Assembly (NCBI RefSeq): GCF_023661085.1
Contig: NZ_JAHDJT010000063.1
Coordinates: 1 to 7,556 of the forward strand
DNA length: 7,556 bases
Direction of reading: 5' to 3'
Origin: Wolbachia pipientis
Lineage (GTDB): Bacteria > Pseudomonadota > Alphaproteobacteria > Rickettsiales > Anaplasmataceae
Positions 1 through 5,342 of this stretch are shown in pieces (the first letter of the stretch is position 1; each line of letters opens with the position of its first letter). The position numbers and the translations under genes were made by a program. The notes below the pieces were generated by a model. It was not told where the DNA came from, did not search any database, and saw nothing but the letters and a program-made list of their open reading frames with translations.

Positions 1-309
1 AAATATTATAGCTTAGACTAGTTGCGTTTAAAAGCAGCTAAATTGCAGCGTTTAAAGCATAAAAACGCCAATACTAAAAATAAATACCGACCAGGGTTTC
101 TTTTGCTTTTTTTCTCATTTGGTAAATTTCTTAAGCATAAAAGTTATGCCAACTTTCATTATTGGGGACTCGAACAAGATACATAGCAAGTTCGCTAATC
201 GTGGGGAAACTTTTTAATTTACCATTGGGATTTGGTATTGCCAACTTAAGTTGCGATACTCTTTTCGTTTAGTCCAAAATGGGATACAAAAAGAGTATCA
301 TTGTATATA
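1..309. other. Gene-free flank with possible degraded coding remnant
   Basis: No gene with a normal start is visible. Frame 1 is open from a TTG at 22 to a TAG at 184-186 (54 codons, basic N-terminal half, then a hydrophobic run) but has no ATG. A second frame is open from 56 to a TAA at 215-217, with its only ATG at 146 giving 23 codons. Two overlapping stop-free frames without good starts suggest a worn-out gene or an intergenic repeat rather than a working gene. The stretch also holds a near-repeat of GCGTTTAAA (24-32 and 48-56), a small hairpin GCATAA-AAG-TTATGC (135-149) and the stem-loops listed separately. The frame-1 peptide feels like one seen repeatedly in Wolbachia intergenic regions, but that is an unverified impression. 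Confidence 0.4.
242..299. repeat. 12-bp palindrome next to an 11-bp-stem hairpin
   Basis: CAACTTAAGTTG at 242-253 is a perfect 12-bp palindrome. One base further, GATACTCTTTT (255-265) and AAAAGAGTATC (289-299) are perfect inverted arms around a 23-nt loop. The hairpin ends 10 bp beyond the stop of the minus-strand gene at 310-843, so it may stabilise or end that transcript. On the minus strand no T-run follows the stem, so it is not a canonical intrinsic terminator. Confidence 0.6.
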
Positions 310-843
310 TCAAGCAAGACCTAAATAATTAAATACCTTTCCAATATATGATGTATTTTGAACTTCTGTACTAGGTAACTTTCCCTTATCTACAAACTCG
401 AAATTATCTTTTTCAGAAAACAACTCATGTGTTATTTTTGCCAGTGCCATTAAATCTTTTCCCCCATAAGACAAAGAAAGAGCTGCATATTGCCTTATAA
501 GCTGATTATCATCAACAGATTGAGTGAAATGGTGAACAAATTGAACGAAATCAGATATTTTTTCTTCCAATTTCCTTAAGTTTTTCACTAATTGCTTCTT
601 TTCCGGCAATGTTATAATACACTCCTCATGTTTTAGCACCTCTTTTTCTGATATATTACCAAGGTCATTAACAAACTCACGCGTTATTTGCTCTAGCCCT
701 ATTAAATCTATTTCTGTCTTGTATAGATTCAAAGCTGGATCCTGTTCATCACCTATAGACTGATTATACTTATCAGAATATTTAATAAATTCACTAATTA
801 TCTCTCTTAATGCTTCTAAATCCTTTATATAATCTGCGTACAT
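310..843 (-). CDS. Hypothetical helical protein with internal duplication
   Basis: This is a 177-residue protein that I do not recognise. It is acidic and almost entirely predicted helical, with no signal peptide or membrane segment. Its clearest feature is an internal duplication. Residues 6-34 align without gaps to 86-114 (11 of 29 identical, most others conservative; both contain QS[IV]xDxQ). The similarity continues to an ITxE[FL]/ITHEL-type helix at 53-56 and 137-140 after a four-residue insertion in the second copy. The protein is therefore two roughly 55-60 residue helical units plus a short tail (about 148-177). The start is the first ATG; no Shine-Dalgarno site precedes it, but a strong promoter lies 31 bp upstream. 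It is transcribed divergently from the transporter gene. Real expression is likely. Function is unknown; a scaffold or secreted helical-repeat protein would fit but is only a guess. Confidence 0.75.
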   Translation of the reverse strand: MYADYIKDLEALREIISEFIKYSDKYNQSIGDEQDPALNLYKTEIDLIGLEQITREFVNDLGNISEKEVLKHEECIITLPEKKQLVKNLRKLEEKISDFVQFVHHFTQSVDDNQLIRQYAALSLSYGGKDLMALAKITHELFSEKDNFEFVDKGKLPSTEVQNTSYIGKVFNYLGLA

Positions 844-873
844 GTTTAATTCTAATATTAATGAACTAAAACA

Positions 874-902
874 ATTATATTAGTAAAATATTTAATAGTC
901 AA
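874..902 (-). promoter_or_regulatory. Sigma70-type promoter for the 310-843 gene
   Basis: Reading the minus strand, TTGACT (902-897) is followed after exactly 17 bp by a perfect TATAAT (879-874). That is 5 of 6 and 6 of 6 matches to the sigma70 consensus. Transcription would begin near 867, giving a leader of about 23 nt before the ATG at 843. It is the best promoter match I found in the window. Confidence 0.7.
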
Positions 903-931
903 TTTATTTCTTAAAATTTTTAGATTTTCTT

Positions 932-960
932 TTGATTTTATATCAGAATAGATATATAAA
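932..960 (+). promoter_or_regulatory. Sigma70-type promoter for the MFS gene
   Basis: TTGATT (932-937), a 17-bp spacer and TATAAA (955-960) match sigma70 at 4 of 6 and 5 of 6 positions. A start near 967 would give a long leader of about 117 nt, which contains the folded element at 993-1058. In so AT-rich a region the -10 box alone means little; the correct spacing and the divergent partner promoter raise the odds. Confidence 0.5.
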
Positions 961-992
961 ACTTTAAGACATAAAGTGGTAACTTATGTTAG

Positions 993-1058
993 TTGATACT
1001 TTAATATTCGATTAAGTGTCATCAAAGAGTTATGGTCTCAAAAGAGACTTAGTATCAA
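993..1058 (+). promoter_or_regulatory. Structured leader, possible three-way junction
   Basis: The outer arms TTGATACT (993-1000) and AGTATCAA (1051-1058) are perfectly complementary. They enclose TTAAT-attcg-ATTAA (1001-1015) and GTCTC-AAAA-GAGAC (1035-1048). Together they can fold as a closed stem with two inner hairpins, starting about 25 nt after the predicted transcript start and ending 25 nt before the transporter ATG. It matches no riboswitch class I know. It could be a regulatory leader, an operator read as DNA, or chance pairing; the left inner hairpin is entirely A-T and weak. Confidence 0.4.
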
Positions 1059-1083
1059 TAAATTACTTGTAAAAGCAAATCTT

Positions 1084-2271
1084 ATGGAAAGCAAGGCTAA
1101 AGCTTGGTTCGTTTGGCTGATTGGTAACTTGATTGTTATATTCAGCAACATGCAGATAATTTATACTTTTATAAGCGTAGACCTTGAAAAGGAACTTGGG
1201 CTCACGATTGCGCAAGTTGCACTGGCAAATTCAGCTTATAATTGGACTTTTGCCATTTCACAGTTTTTTAGTGGGGCAATGTTTAATACTTTTTCCAGCA
1301 AAAAAATTTACTTCTTCTCATTATCAACTATGATCCTTGGGTTTCTTGTTCTCATTAATAGTGAAAACTTCTCCCATTTGATTTTATCTCAAGTATTGAT
1401 TGCAATTGGAGCGTCATTTGGCTTTGTTGGGGCTGCTCATATAAGTAGTACCTGTTTTCCCGTTGCCCAATTTGGGCTGATGTTCTCACTGGTACAGACA
1501 ATTTCAAGCCTTTCTGCACTGGTAATTCAAATATTGTTCTCTAGCTTTCTCGCTGAAGGTATATATTGGAAAAATCTGATTGTGTGCATAATACTACTTG
1601 GCGTGTCAATATTTGTACTTATGTTCTTCTACCCAGAAGCACTCTCAGAAAGAAGTTTAGAAAAATACACAATAAAAAGCTCCATAAAAACGGTAATATG
1701 TTCTGTGCTCACAGTGCTAAAACTAAAAGATATCTGGATAACCTCAATAGTGGGTGCTATTACTTTTGGAACATTTTTAGCGCTTAACACCTTATGGGCA
1801 CCGAGGTTGTTGAGCAACTCAGAACTTGATGCAATGGGCTCAGGTATAGCAACTGCAGTGTTATGGCTTGGTCTTGCAATTGGTGCACCGATTGCAGATC
1901 AAATCTCAAACTTATTTGAAAATAGAAAGCATGTAATCTCCGCTTTCGCTCTGCTACAGGGCGTTTCGATTATTATTTTACTATGCAGCCATTTGACGGT
2001 TCATATCGTATATTCTTGTATGTTGATGTTTGGGTTTTTTGCGGGAGGACATATGCTTAATTTTACTGTTGGCAGTGAAATTGTAGAGCGAAAACGCATT
2101 AGTACGTCGTCATCTATTATCAATGGATTTATGTTTATCGTGGGTGGAATTATAGCGTCAACACTAGCACTTTTTACAGATCATCAAATGGCGCTTCTTA
2201 CAATATTTGCAGCATTAGCAGCTGCCAGTATTTTAAATTATGCTACAAAAGAGACATACCCTAAAAAATAA
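1084..2271 (+). CDS. MFS family transporter
   Basis: This 395-residue inner-membrane protein has about twelve hydrophobic segments in the 6+6 layout of the Major Facilitator Superfamily, with a polar central loop near residues 184-215. The second half keeps a motif-A-like loop between its second and third helices: G267, P269, A271, D272, then R281-K282. The equivalent loop in the first half (about G64 to K73-K74) has lost the usual Asp and Arg. It has family length and no frameshift. The start is the ATG at 1084; there is no Shine-Dalgarno site. Substrate cannot be read from the sequence; for an intracellular symbiont, a host metabolite or drug-type efflux are equally possible. It is a single gene with its own upstream promoter and structured leader, divergent from 310-843; the next gene downstream has its own promoter. 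Confidence 0.88.
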   Translation: MESKAKAWFVWLIGNLIVIFSNMQIIYTFISVDLEKELGLTIAQVALANSAYNWTFAISQFFSGAMFNTFSSKKIYFFSLSTMILGFLVLINSENFSHLILSQVLIAIGASFGFVGAAHISSTCFPVAQFGLMFSLVQTISSLSALVIQILFSSFLAEGIYWKNLIVCIILLGVSIFVLMFFYPEALSERSLEKYTIKSSIKTVICSVLTVLKLKDIWITSIVGAITFGTFLALNTLWAPRLLSNSELDAMGSGIATAVLWLGLAIGAPIADQISNLFENRKHVISAFALLQGVSIIILLCSHLTVHIVYSCMLMFGFFAGGHMLNFTVGSEIVERKRISTSSSIINGFMFIVGGIIASTLALFTDHQMALLTIFAALAAASILNYATKETYPKK

Positions 2272-2292
2272 AGTAGCTGAATCTTGAGTCAA

Positions 2293-2320
2293 TTGTTATA
2301 TTATATTCACATATTATAAT
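2293..2320 (+). promoter_or_regulatory. Sigma70-type promoter for the IHF-like/MerR pair
   Basis: TTGTTA (2293-2298), a 16-bp spacer and a perfect TATAAT (2315-2320). Transcription would begin around 2326-2328, which is exactly the first possible ATG of the downstream gene. This bears on the choice of start codon. Confidence 0.55.
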
Positions 2321-2325
2321 AAATT

Positions 2326-2631
2326 ATGGGTTACGTTGCGATAAAAGATATGACAGTAACTAAAGCAACAATAGCTGAGGACATAAATCGAGAAATTGGT
2401 TTATCAAAAGAAGACTCTGCTGCGATAATAGACGATATATTGGATGAGATAAAGGCAGGCTTAGTGAAGGATGGAATAGTCAAAATATCATCCTTTGGGA
2501 CGTTCTTGGTTAAAAAAAAGAAGGAAAGGCCAGGGAATATACCAAATACACCAAAAAAAGTAGTAATTCAGGCAAGAAATTCAGTTTCTTTTAGACCTTC
2601 AAAAGTGATAAAAAAATTAATCAATGAATAA
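2326..2631 (+). CDS. ihfA: HU/IHF-family DNA-binding protein (IHF alpha-like)
   Basis: This is a small basic nucleoid protein that bends DNA as a dimer. The helical dimer body covers about residues 12-50, then the signature KISSFGTF (53-60), and the beta arm with ERPGN (67-71), a proline at 73 in the place of the DNA-intercalating residue, then ARNSVSFRPS (83-92). The arm tip is divergent: the usual NPKTG reads IPNTP. The full frame is 101 residues. The ATG at residue 9 (position 2350) fits the family N-terminus (MTVTKATIA, like the MALTKAEM of E. coli IhfA) and leaves a short leader after the promoter, so I favour 2350; neither start has a good ribosome site. The gene overlaps a MerR-type gene, an arrangement I know for ihfA in alphaproteobacteria, which is the reason for choosing IHF alpha over HU. 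Confidence 0.82.
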   Translation: MGYVAIKDMTVTKATIAEDINREIGLSKEDSAAIIDDILDEIKAGLVKDGIVKISSFGTFLVKKKKERPGNIPNTPKKVVIQARNSVSFRPSKVIKKLINE

Positions 2632-3004
2632 GGAAAAATTACTCTACACGATCGGAGAAGTAGCTGAAGAGCTGCATGTGGAACAGCATGTTTTAAGATT
2701 CTGGGAGAGTCAATTTCGTCAAATTAAACCCATAAAACGTAGGGGAAGAAGGCTATATGATCATGAGTGTATAGAGGCTATAAAGAAAATAAAGTATATG
2801 TTATATGATAAAGGGTATACAATAAAAGGAGTGCAAAAAGAGTTTAATAATGATGTAAAAATCGATCGCGGCTCAAAGGATTTATTACAAGAACTTACCG
2901 ACCTAAGAGACTATTTAATCAGTAAAATAAATAGTGAAGAAGGTAGCCGTAAGCGCAGTGTAGATGTATGTCATATAGCCGGAGAACCAATCAAGAAAGT
3001 GTGA
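2624..3004 (+). CDS. MerR-family transcriptional regulator
   Basis: This is a 126-residue DNA-binding protein. An N-terminal MerR winged helix-turn-helix is clear: YTIGEVAEELHV (8-19), VLRFWESQF (23-31), the wing RRGRRLY (39-45), then a second helical pair ending in DKGYTIKGVQ (62-71). A short coiled-coil helix (about 84-104) would give dimerisation. There is no C-terminal effector domain and no metal-type Cys cluster; the only Cys residues are C49 and C116. Its ATG lies inside the end of the IHF-like gene (ATGAATAA, 8-bp overlap), so translation is probably coupled; no separate Shine-Dalgarno site is present. Family members beside ihfA in alphaproteobacteria lack an assigned inducer. The target is unknown. 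Confidence 0.85.
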   Translation: MNKEKLLYTIGEVAEELHVEQHVLRFWESQFRQIKPIKRRGRRLYDHECIEAIKKIKYMLYDKGYTIKGVQKEFNNDVKIDRGSKDLLQELTDLRDYLISKINSEEGSRKRSVDVCHIAGEPIKKV

Positions 3005-3140
3005 GCTCACGTTAAAGAATGGTTAAAAAGGTACCCATGTAAATTCCCAAACATTACTGGAACCCTCTTAATACGTAACTTGCGATTAAGAAAAAATCAA
3101 TACATTCACAGTAGATTCAGCTTATATCTATGTTTTTTGT
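3001..3140. other. Intergenic region with palindromes and possible promoter
   Basis: GTGAGCTCAC (3001-3010) is a perfect 10-bp palindrome spanning the MerR stop codon. CTTAAT (3067-3072) and ATTAAG (3085-3090) form an inverted repeat that extends by a CG/CG pair past a bulged A. A weak promoter candidate is TTCACA (3105-3110), 18 bp, TATGTT (3129-3134); a start near 3141 would fit translation of the PAS gene from the ATG at 3153. None of these is strong alone. No U-rich intrinsic terminator follows the MerR gene. Confidence 0.35.
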
Positions 3141-3596
3141 GTGGATGTTGGAATGGAAATTTACGCAGGCAAAGAAAGAAGAATAGCAAATGTAGTGACT
3201 CAGCACTGGAGTGAAATAAAAGGGTCAGATAGAGACTGGCCAGAAAGGCATGAAATAGATACTGCCGAAATAATGGAATCTTGGCAGCATTGTTTTATTA
3301 TTGAAGTTAATAACCGAGGTTATATCTGTGAAAATGCGGGAGAAAAGGCTGTTGAGTTCTATGGTTTTGAAAAGAACATGTGCATTGATAGTAAATATGC
3401 AGTAGATGCACCGTTTTTGCGACTATATAAAGTAGACGCAGTTATTGATAAACTCGATGCTGTAGTAGATAGCAAGTGCCCAATCAACGAGGAAGAAGAA
3501 AGCGAAAGTGTTAAAATGAGGCAAGTATTGTTGCCGCTTGGAGATAGAGAAGGTATAACGCATATATTGGGTGTAATTACATTTAAGCTTCTTTAA
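3141..3596 (+). CDS. PAS_5-type domain protein
   Basis: This is a soluble protein of 151 residues, or 147 if it begins at the ATG at 3153, which I prefer over the GTG at 3141. It follows the layout of the alphaproteobacterial PAS_5 family (Pfam PF07310): a tryptophan helix (QHWSEIKG, 21-28), a DWPERHEID turn (32-40), an IMESWQHCFIIEV strand pair (44-56), YICENAGEKAVEFYG (61-75), and a C-terminal MRQVLLPLGDREG strand-turn (126-138) ending in ILGVITFKLL. The family is a single sensory-type PAS fold without a kinase or DNA-binding module; its ligand and partner are not established. It is probably monocistronic, with AT-rich gaps on both sides. The identification is from remembered family features, not a search. 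Confidence 0.72.
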   Translation: MDVGMEIYAGKERRIANVVTQHWSEIKGSDRDWPERHEIDTAEIMESWQHCFIIEVNNRGYICENAGEKAVEFYGFEKNMCIDSKYAVDAPFLRLYKVDAVIDKLDAVVDSKCPINEEEESESVKMRQVLLPLGDREGITHILGVITFKLL

Positions 3597-3613
3597 TATG
3601 CAATTTTAGCTTG

Positions 3614-3671
3614 TATTGTAGTTTCAGATTACATATTATAGTAGTATTGTAGTTTGTAAGTTGCAATACTA
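3614..3671 (+). repeat. Spaced direct repeat and hairpin upstream of rpmI
   Basis: TATTGTAGTTT occurs exactly twice, at 3614-3624 and 3645-3655, 31 bp apart (about three helical turns). The second copy lies in an inverted repeat TAGTATTG (3642-3649) / CAATACTA (3664-3671) with a 14-nt loop. No clear T-run follows, so a terminator for the PAS gene is doubtful. The position, about 85-140 bp before rpmI, would suit an operator or a leader structure. Confidence 0.45.
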
Positions 3672-3733
3672 TTTAATTCTTTAATAAGATTGTTTATATT
3701 ACTAACTAATTACTACTAAAGAATTCGGTGATA

Positions 3734-3757
3734 ATGTTTGTGAATTTAAGAGAATGA
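3734..3757 (+). other. Possible 7-codon minicistron overlapping rpmI
   Basis: An ATG at 3734 with GGTGA just upstream opens a 7-codon frame (MFVNLRE) whose TGA overlaps the rpmI start as ATGA (3754-3757). Such stop-start overlaps can couple translation, and rpmI has only AAGAGA directly against its ATG. A frame this short can easily arise by chance. Confidence 0.2.
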
Positions 3758-3951
3758 AATTGAAAACCAAATCTTCCGTTAAAAAGCGCTTTAATCTTAC
3801 AGCTAAAGGCAAGGTTATTTCTACTCAATCAGGCAAAAGGCATGGCATGATAAAGAGGAGTAAATCCAACATCCGTAACCAGCGTGGTACAACGATTCTT
3901 GGTAAATCTGACTCGCGTATAGTTAAGCTTTACATGCCTTATGGTATTTAA
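3754..3951 (+). CDS. rpmI: 50S ribosomal protein L35
   Basis: This is a 65-residue, strongly basic protein of the large ribosomal subunit, at the usual L35 length. The family N-terminus [13 protein letters not shown] (1-13), the TAKGKV stretch (16-21), the SGKRHGM segment (26-32) and the C-terminal region ending in LYMPYG are all present. It is the first gene of rpmI-rplT-fmt and ends 20 bp before rplT. In many bacteria infC lies immediately upstream; here it does not, and the preceding gene is the unrelated PAS protein, so this cluster must have its own promoter, probably within 3600-3730. The start codon has only a close purine run as ribosome site. Confidence 0.97.
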   Translation: MKLKTKSSVKKRFNLTAKGKVISTQSGKRHGMIKRSKSNIRNQRGTTILGKSDSRIVKLYMPYGI

Positions 3952-3957
3952 CAAAAT

Positions 3958-3962
3958 GGAGG
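3958..3962 (+). promoter_or_regulatory. Shine-Dalgarno site of rplT
   Basis: GGAGG ends 9 nt before the rplT ATG. It is one of few textbook ribosome sites in the window, which suits independent high translation of L20 within the rpmI-rplT transcript. Confidence 0.75.
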
Positions 3963-3971
3963 TAAAATAAA

Positions 3972-4337
3972 ATGGCTCGGGTAAAACGTGGGGTTACTAC
4001 TCATGCTCGTCACAAGAAAATATTAAAGTTAGCAAAGGGCTATAGAGGGCGTGCAAAAAGTTGTTACAGAATTGCTTTGCAAAGGGTTGAAAAAGCATTA
4101 CAATATGCCTACAGGGACAGAAGAAACCGCAAGCGCGATTTTCGCAGCCTGTGGATAATACGTATCAACGCAGCAGTAAGAGAGCATGGGCTTACTTATG
4201 GTAGATTCATGTATGGCCTCACACTTGCTGGAATTAGTTTAAATAGAAAAGTCCTTGCTGAAATGGCTGTTAATTATAAAGGTGATTTTGCAGAGCTAGT
4301 AGAAACTGTAAGCGGCAAATTAGCAGAAGATTCTTGA
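3972..4337 (+). CDS. rplT: 50S ribosomal protein L20
   Basis: This is a 121-residue large-subunit protein that binds 23S rRNA early in assembly. The N-terminal basic extension is typical ([19 protein letters not shown], then [15 protein letters not shown]), followed by [18 protein letters not shown] (45-62), [20 protein letters not shown] (64-83) and the [10 protein letters not shown] helix (90-99). It is complete and of usual length. In E. coli and B. subtilis L20 also represses its own operon through the infC-rpmI-rplT leader; with infC absent here, any such control would have to act upstream of or within rpmI. It starts 20 bp after rpmI and ends 19 bp before fmt, so the three genes are most likely one transcript. 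Confidence 0.98.
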   Translation: MARVKRGVTTHARHKKILKLAKGYRGRAKSCYRIALQRVEKALQYAYRDRRNRKRDFRSLWIIRINAAVREHGLTYGRFMYGLTLAGISLNRKVLAEMAVNYKGDFAELVETVSGKLAEDS

Positions 4338-4356
4338 TTTCTTTAAGCAAAGCAGC

Positions 4357-5265
4357 ATGAGAGTTGTTTTCATGGGGTCACCAGAATTCGCTGTTGGTGC
4401 GTTGAGCTTGTTATTGAAGTCAGAGAATAAGATAGTAGCAGTATATACCAAGGCCCCAAAACCTTCGGGGCGTGGACAGAAACTGACGAAATCTCCAATA
4501 CATGTTATTGCTGAAGAAAATGGCATAGAGGTGTGCATTCCTACCTCTCTAAAATCTTCGGCAGAGCAAGAACAGTTTAGAAGTTTCAAACCAGATGTTG
4601 CAGTTGTTGCTGCGTATGGGTTGATACTTCCAAAAGAAATTTTGAGTGTTCCTAAATATGGTTGTATTAATATTCATCCTTCGCTGCTGCCTAGATGGCG
4701 TGGTGCAGCTCCCATACAGCACACAATTTTGGCGGGAGACCAGGAGACTGGAGTTAGCATTATGCAATTGAACGAAGGATTAGATTCTGGCCCTATTTTA
4801 AAACAGAAAAAATTTCTGATTGAAAAAAACGACAATTACAGGACATTGCATGATAAACTGTCTGCGCTGGGTAGCAATTTACTGATGGAAGTGTTAAATG
4901 AAATTGAAAAACAAGTTCCTTCAGAACAAAACGATGATAATGCGTGCTACGCTGATAAAGTGGAAGACTATAAAATTTATGCGAGTGATACTTGCGAAGT
5001 TGCTTATAGGAAAGTTAAAGCATTTTATCCCAAAGCGTTTATCAAAATAGGGAATAAACGTTTCAGAATACTGGATGCTGACTTTGAATTAAATGCTTCT
5101 TTAGCTTCAGCGCAAGGTGAGATTATTAATGATAATATGTACATAAGTTTGAGGGGCGGCACTTTAATTCCTAAAGTTGTGCAAATGGAAGGAAGAAACC
5201 CCTGCAACGTTGAAGATTTTGTCCGTGGGTTAAAATTTAGCATGATAAAAAAGCTTATAGAGTAA
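4357..5265 (+). CDS. fmt: Methionyl-tRNA formyltransferase
   Basis: This enzyme transfers a formyl group from 10-formyltetrahydrofolate to Met-tRNAfMet, making the initiator tRNA. The 302 residues (E. coli Fmt has about 315) begin with [11 protein letters not shown] (3-13). The loop [13 protein letters not shown] (35-47) matches the tRNA-recognition insertion with its conserved Arg. The catalytic set is present: N105 and H107 in [19 protein letters not shown], and D143 in NEGLDSGPI. The C-terminal tRNA-binding domain starts near 200 ([10 protein letters not shown]) and is divergent and slightly short; the usual FNPWPGA reads FYPKAF. It lies 19 bp after rplT, whereas in many bacteria it pairs with def, which is not in this window. 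The ATG at 4357 has no clear Shine-Dalgarno site, so coupling to rplT is plausible. Confidence 0.96.
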   Translation: MRVVFMGSPEFAVGALSLLLKSENKIVAVYTKAPKPSGRGQKLTKSPIHVIAEENGIEVCIPTSLKSSAEQEQFRSFKPDVAVVAAYGLILPKEILSVPKYGCINIHPSLLPRWRGAAPIQHTILAGDQETGVSIMQLNEGLDSGPILKQKKFLIEKNDNYRTLHDKLSALGSNLLMEVLNEIEKQVPSEQNDDNACYADKVEDYKIYASDTCEVAYRKVKAFYPKAFIKIGNKRFRILDADFELNASLASAQGEIINDNMYISLRGGTLIPKVVQMEGRNPCNVEDFVRGLKFSMIKKLIE

Positions 5266-5271
5266 ATAAAA

Positions 5272-5342
5272 CCCCTGCAGCTAGCCTGTAGTGGAAAAAC
5301 ACAGGCAGGCAATGCGACATAAGATGAGCTACGCTTGGCGGC
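5272..5342. repeat. GC-richer palindromic patch between convergent genes
   Basis: This stretch is visibly richer in G and C than its surroundings. It contains CTGCAG, GCCTGT (5284-5289) / ACAGGC (5301-5306) around an 11-nt loop, and a second AGGC. It covers the gap after fmt and the last few codons of the minus-strand membrane protein (ending QQSRQA). Read on the minus strand, the stem is followed some 15 nt later by GGGGTTTTATTT, so it may end that gene's transcript. It resembles a small palindromic repeat inserted at a gene end, of the kind described as palindromic elements in Rickettsia and Wolbachia; only one copy is in the window. Confidence 0.4.

Noticed and set aside
1566..1817. Short open frames inside the transporter gene on both strands
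   Set aside because: They lie wholly within a clear MFS gene, have no ribosome site, and give low-complexity or Cys/His-rich translations typical of shadow frames.
3001..3010. GTGAGCTCAC as an operator
   Set aside because: It is a single 10-bp palindrome sharing bases with a stop codon. No second copy and no promoter overlap were seen, so it is noted only as part of the intergenic entry.
4320..4767. Two minus-strand frames opposite fmt
   Set aside because: They are antisense to conserved fmt codons including the catalytic region, without promoter, ribosome site or recognisable domain.
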